DNA from: Vicinamibacterales bacterium
Lineage (GTDB): Bacteria; Acidobacteriota; Vicinamibacteria; Vicinamibacterales; 2-12-FULL-66-21
Length of the DNA stretch: 64,000 nucleotides
Assembly (NCBI GenBank): GCA_035699745.1
Contig: DASSPH010000022.1
Location: 1 to 64,000, forward strand
Reading direction: 5' to 3'
The notes beneath the pieces are model-generated. The model saw only the letters and a program-made list of their open reading frames with translations. It made no database searches and was not told where the DNA came from. A program made the position numbers and the translations under genes. Below, piece after piece: positions 63,164-64,000 of the stretch (position 1 is its first letter; each line of letters begins with the position of its first letter).

Positions 63164-64000
63164 ATGGCCGAGAGCGTGCAGCCCGCGAAGGACCCGCTTC
63201 CGCCAACGCCCGGGCAGGAGGGAGAGCCCGCTCCCACCGTCGTCGATTTCCCGCGCGCCCGCGGCTTCGCCATCTCGGTGCTGTCGGCGATCGGCCTGAT
63301 CGTCGCGCTGCAGTGGAGCCAGTCGGTCCTCATCCCGCTCGTGATCGGGATCCTGCTCGCCTACGCGCTCGAGCCGCTGGTGTCGGCGCTGGGGCGCATC
63401 AAGGTGCCGCGCTCGGTCGGCGCCGCGTTCGCGCTCCTGCTGTTCGTCGGGATTCTCGCCGGCGGCGCCTACGCGCTGAGCGGCCAGGCGCTGCAGATCG
63501 TCCGGCAGGTGCCGGAAGCGGCGCAGCGCGTGCGCGAGCGGTTTCGCTCGCACGAGCGCAGGCCGACGGCGCTCGGCGAGGTGCAGAAGGCGGCGAGCGA
63601 ACTGCAGCGCACCGCCGAAGTCGCGTCCCAGTCGGATCCGTCGCGCGACCCGACCGCCCGCGACGTCCAGAAGGTGCAGGTCGTCGAGCCCGCGTTCAAC
63701 GCGCGCAGCTATCTCTACTGGGGCGGCGTCAACCTGATGGCGGCGGCCGGCCAGTTCGCCGTCATCCTCTTCCTCGTCTACTTCTTTCTCGTCACCGGCG
63801 ACCTCTACAAGCGCAAGATCGTCAAGATCGCCGGTCCGGCGCTGCGGCAGAAGAAGCTCACGGTTCAGATCCTCGACGAGATCAACGTGCAGATCTCGAG
63901 CTTCATCCGCGTGCAGATCCTCACCAGCTTCCTCGTCGGCGTGGCGACGGCGGCCGTGTTGTGGTTCTTCGGCGTCAACCAGTTCATCGTCTGGGGACTG
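63164..64000 (+). CDS. AI-2E (PerM) family transporter, truncated by the window end
   Basis: The first 279 residues of a membrane protein. After a soluble N-terminal tail (about 35 residues) come two membrane helices (FAISVLSAIGLIVALQW, VLIPLVIGILLAYALEP), a soluble helical linker with QRVRERFRSHERRP, and further helices including FAVILFLVYFFLVTGDLYKRK. The pattern PLVIGILLAYALEPLVSAL is typical of AI-2E/PerM family exporters. It is divergent from queA across 20 bp. The C-terminus lies outside the window. Confidence 0.88.
   Translation, partial: MAESVQPAKDPLPPTPGQEGEPAPTVVDFPRARGFAISVLSAIGLIVALQWSQSVLIPLVIGILLAYALEPLVSALGRIKVPRSVGAAFALLLFVGILAGGAYALSGQALQIVRQVPEAAQRVRERFRSHERRPTALGEVQKAASELQRTAEVASQSDPSRDPTARDVQKVQVVEPAFNARSYLYWGGVNLMAAAGQFAVILFLVYFFLVTGDLYKRKIVKIAGPALRQKKLTVQILDEINVQISSFIRVQILTSFLVGVATAAVLWFFGVNQFIVWGL

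Overview
The window is 64 kb of GC-rich bacterial chromosome with tight gene packing, many 1-11 bp ATGA/GTGA-type overlaps, several GTG and TTG starts, Gram-negative envelope genes (RseP, Pal, TolC-like, GT39-like, P-type ATPase) and very GC-rich third codon positions. The mix of DUF1028, S9 peptidase, TIGR02757, GldA/GldG/DUF4340 export operon, a PVM-like microcompartment cluster and a LysW-like carrier suggests an acidobacterium of the Vicinamibacteria type; that assignment is inference, not something the sequence proves. No phage, IS element, CRISPR array or rRNA was seen.

Layout. 1-9.1 kb: isoprenoid and envelope genes (ispG 3' end, MATE pump, TPR protein, then uppS-cdsA-dxr-rseP-DUF1028 on the minus strand, truA, pyrE). 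9.2-16.8 kb: secreted S9 peptidase divergent from a TolC-like protein, two glycosyltransferases, a TIGR02757 protein. 16.9-26.2 kb: pyrimidine genes in two blocks, pyrR-pyrB-pyrC plus a second phosphoribosyltransferase on minus and pyrK-pyrD-pyrF on plus; a PyrR-binding hairpin sits over the pyrR ribosome binding site. 26.2-34.4 kb: Pal, a methyltransferase, a LysW-like carrier/larE/membrane glycosyltransferase operon, a receiver-PilZ protein, and a zinc-type SmtB regulator with its P1B ATPase. 34.5-40.6 kb: Gld-type ABC exporter operon and PBP4. 40.7-44.6 kb: HEAT protein, AlaX-type editing protein, queC and queE, separated by a large repeat region. 44.6-47.4 kb: DUF2157, GDYXXLXY, an ArsC/Spx-family gene with an in-frame TGA and a DUF72 protein. 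47.3-52.6 kb: a minus-strand run holding cyclophilin, nth, a 2-hydroxyacid dehydrogenase, a small Cys/His protein, three BMC pentamer proteins, one BMC hexamer protein, a class II aldolase and two small accessory genes. 52.7-61.1 kb: pdxJ, the glmM-ybbR-cdaA c-di-AMP block, folP, ftsH, tilS and a CAU tRNA. 61.1-64 kb: a conserved protein of unknown function, queA and a truncated AI-2E family transporter.

The most notable points are: (1) a likely selenoprotein at 46113-46442, where TGA replaces the first cysteine of the CxxC motif of an ArsC/Spx-like protein and is followed at the right distance by a perfect 6-bp hairpin with a GUU loop, matching the bacterial SECIS model; (2) an unusual, compact microcompartment locus with a tagged aldolase and a small unknown Cys/His protein but no aldehyde dehydrogenase; (3) a LysW-like amino-group carrier with a long Asp/Glu insert before its C-terminal NWDE; (4) a family of intergenic elements made of 7-9 bp tandem units, often arranged as two complementary arms, found in at least ten gaps and running into the 3' ends of genes such as folP and queC.
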